Shown: positions 63,932-64,000 of the stretch, one piece after another | Position numbering within the stretch: position 1 is the stretch's first letter | Layout of the letters: each line of letters starts with the position of its first letter | DNA from: Flavobacteriales bacterium | GTDB taxonomy: Bacteria > Bacteroidota > Bacteroidia > Flavobacteriales_F > PHOS-HE28 | NCBI GenBank assembly: GCA_016700415.1 | Contig: CP065018.1 | Span: 1,990,001-2,054,000 of the forward strand | Length of the DNA stretch: 64,000 nt | Reading direction: 5' to 3' | The notes under the pieces: model-generated | What the model was told of the DNA's origin: nothing | The model's database searches: none | Seen by the model: only the letters and a program-made list of their open reading frames with translations | Translations under genes and position numbers: made by a program

Positions 63932-64000
63932 ATGCAAGCCATAGACCTGATCTCCAAAGCCATACTCCCGCTGAACCCGCGCGATCCCGTGGCGCGCGCC
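63932..64000 (+). CDS. Start of a gene cut by the window end, probably a CBS-domain protein
   Basis: Only 23 codons are visible, from the ATG at 63932 to the window end: MQAIDLISKAILPLNPRDPV. The opening resembles the short CBS-domain proteins often encoded divergently from pdxJ in Flavobacteriales, but so little sequence is present that the call rests mainly on context. TAACTTGG at 63873-63880 is a possible -7 element. Confidence 0.45.
   Translation, partial: MQAIDLISKAILPLNPRDPVARA

Noticed and set aside
1..64000. tRNA or rRNA genes
   Set aside because: I scanned for T-loop-like GGTTCGAATCC patterns and rRNA landmarks and saw none outside coding sequence. A covariance-model search would be decisive.

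Overview
The window reads as a chromosomal segment of a Bacteroidota bacterium, most likely a high-GC member of the Flavobacteriales. The evidence is several type IX secretion system (T9SS) cargo proteins with type A or type B C-terminal sorting domains, a PorP/SprF-family protein, PKD-repeat surface proteins, and promoter -7 boxes of the Bacteroidota form TAnnTTTG. There are no rRNA genes, no tRNAs that I could recognise, no CRISPR array and no complete insertion sequence. The genes are mostly housekeeping or secretion genes, separated by many small foldback or palindromic repeats.

Layout. 1-5.8 kb: a T9SS surface operon (PKD protein cut by the window edge, TPR/PD40 protein, PorP/SprF). 5.8-7.2 kb: an ArsR/SRPBCC operon with a clear palindromic operator. 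7.4-18.5 kb: an accessory, repeat-rich stretch holding a TPR protein, two abnormal aldehyde dehydrogenases, a Crp-family regulator, a duplicated Cys/His-rich exported protein, a frameshifted membrane protein, antitoxin-like genes without toxins, a frameshifted mrr restriction gene, a DUF433/DUF433/DUF5615 toxin-antitoxin set and an amidohydrolase. 18.6-24.3 kb: DNA polymerase IV and a DnaE-type polymerase facing each other around a chimeric gene bracketed by two perfect palindromes. 24.5-29.6 kb: cysS, an M28 peptidase lipoprotein and an Omp28-like T9SS cargo. 30-41 kb: two adjacent giant T9SS cargo genes sharing nearly the same C-terminal ~415 residues. The second contains 29 tandem copies of a 39-residue Cys-rich unit. 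41.4-52.4 kb: acyltransferase, desaturase, an ABC exporter pair, exopolyphosphatase, a T9SS cargo, an amino acid permease, an MFS pump and a sigma-54 activator. 52.5-64 kb: a DUF5684 protein, alaS, an M23 peptidase, a MerR regulator, hldD, an exported EEP nuclease-like protein, an exported phospholipase D-like protein, and a pdxJ-hydrolase-exported protein operon, ending in the start of a probable CBS-domain gene.

The most interesting signals are: (1) the 3.4-kb, 29-copy 117-bp array, whose copies differ almost only at synonymous sites and carry traces of multi-unit block duplication; (2) three repeat-derived in-frame insertions inside the DnaE-type polymerase; (3) small mobile elements with readable terminal repeats and target duplications, one of which supplies the alaS stop codon; (4) perfect palindromes carrying the stop codons of dinB, the chimeric gene and dnaE; (5) two aldehyde dehydrogenases that both lack the catalytic cysteine; (6) -7 boxes lying 4-8 bases before many start codons, implying leaderless transcripts. 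At least three genes look interrupted by a single missing base (near 12137, 14770 and 33113). That could be real decay or residual assembly error, and the two cannot be separated from this sequence alone.
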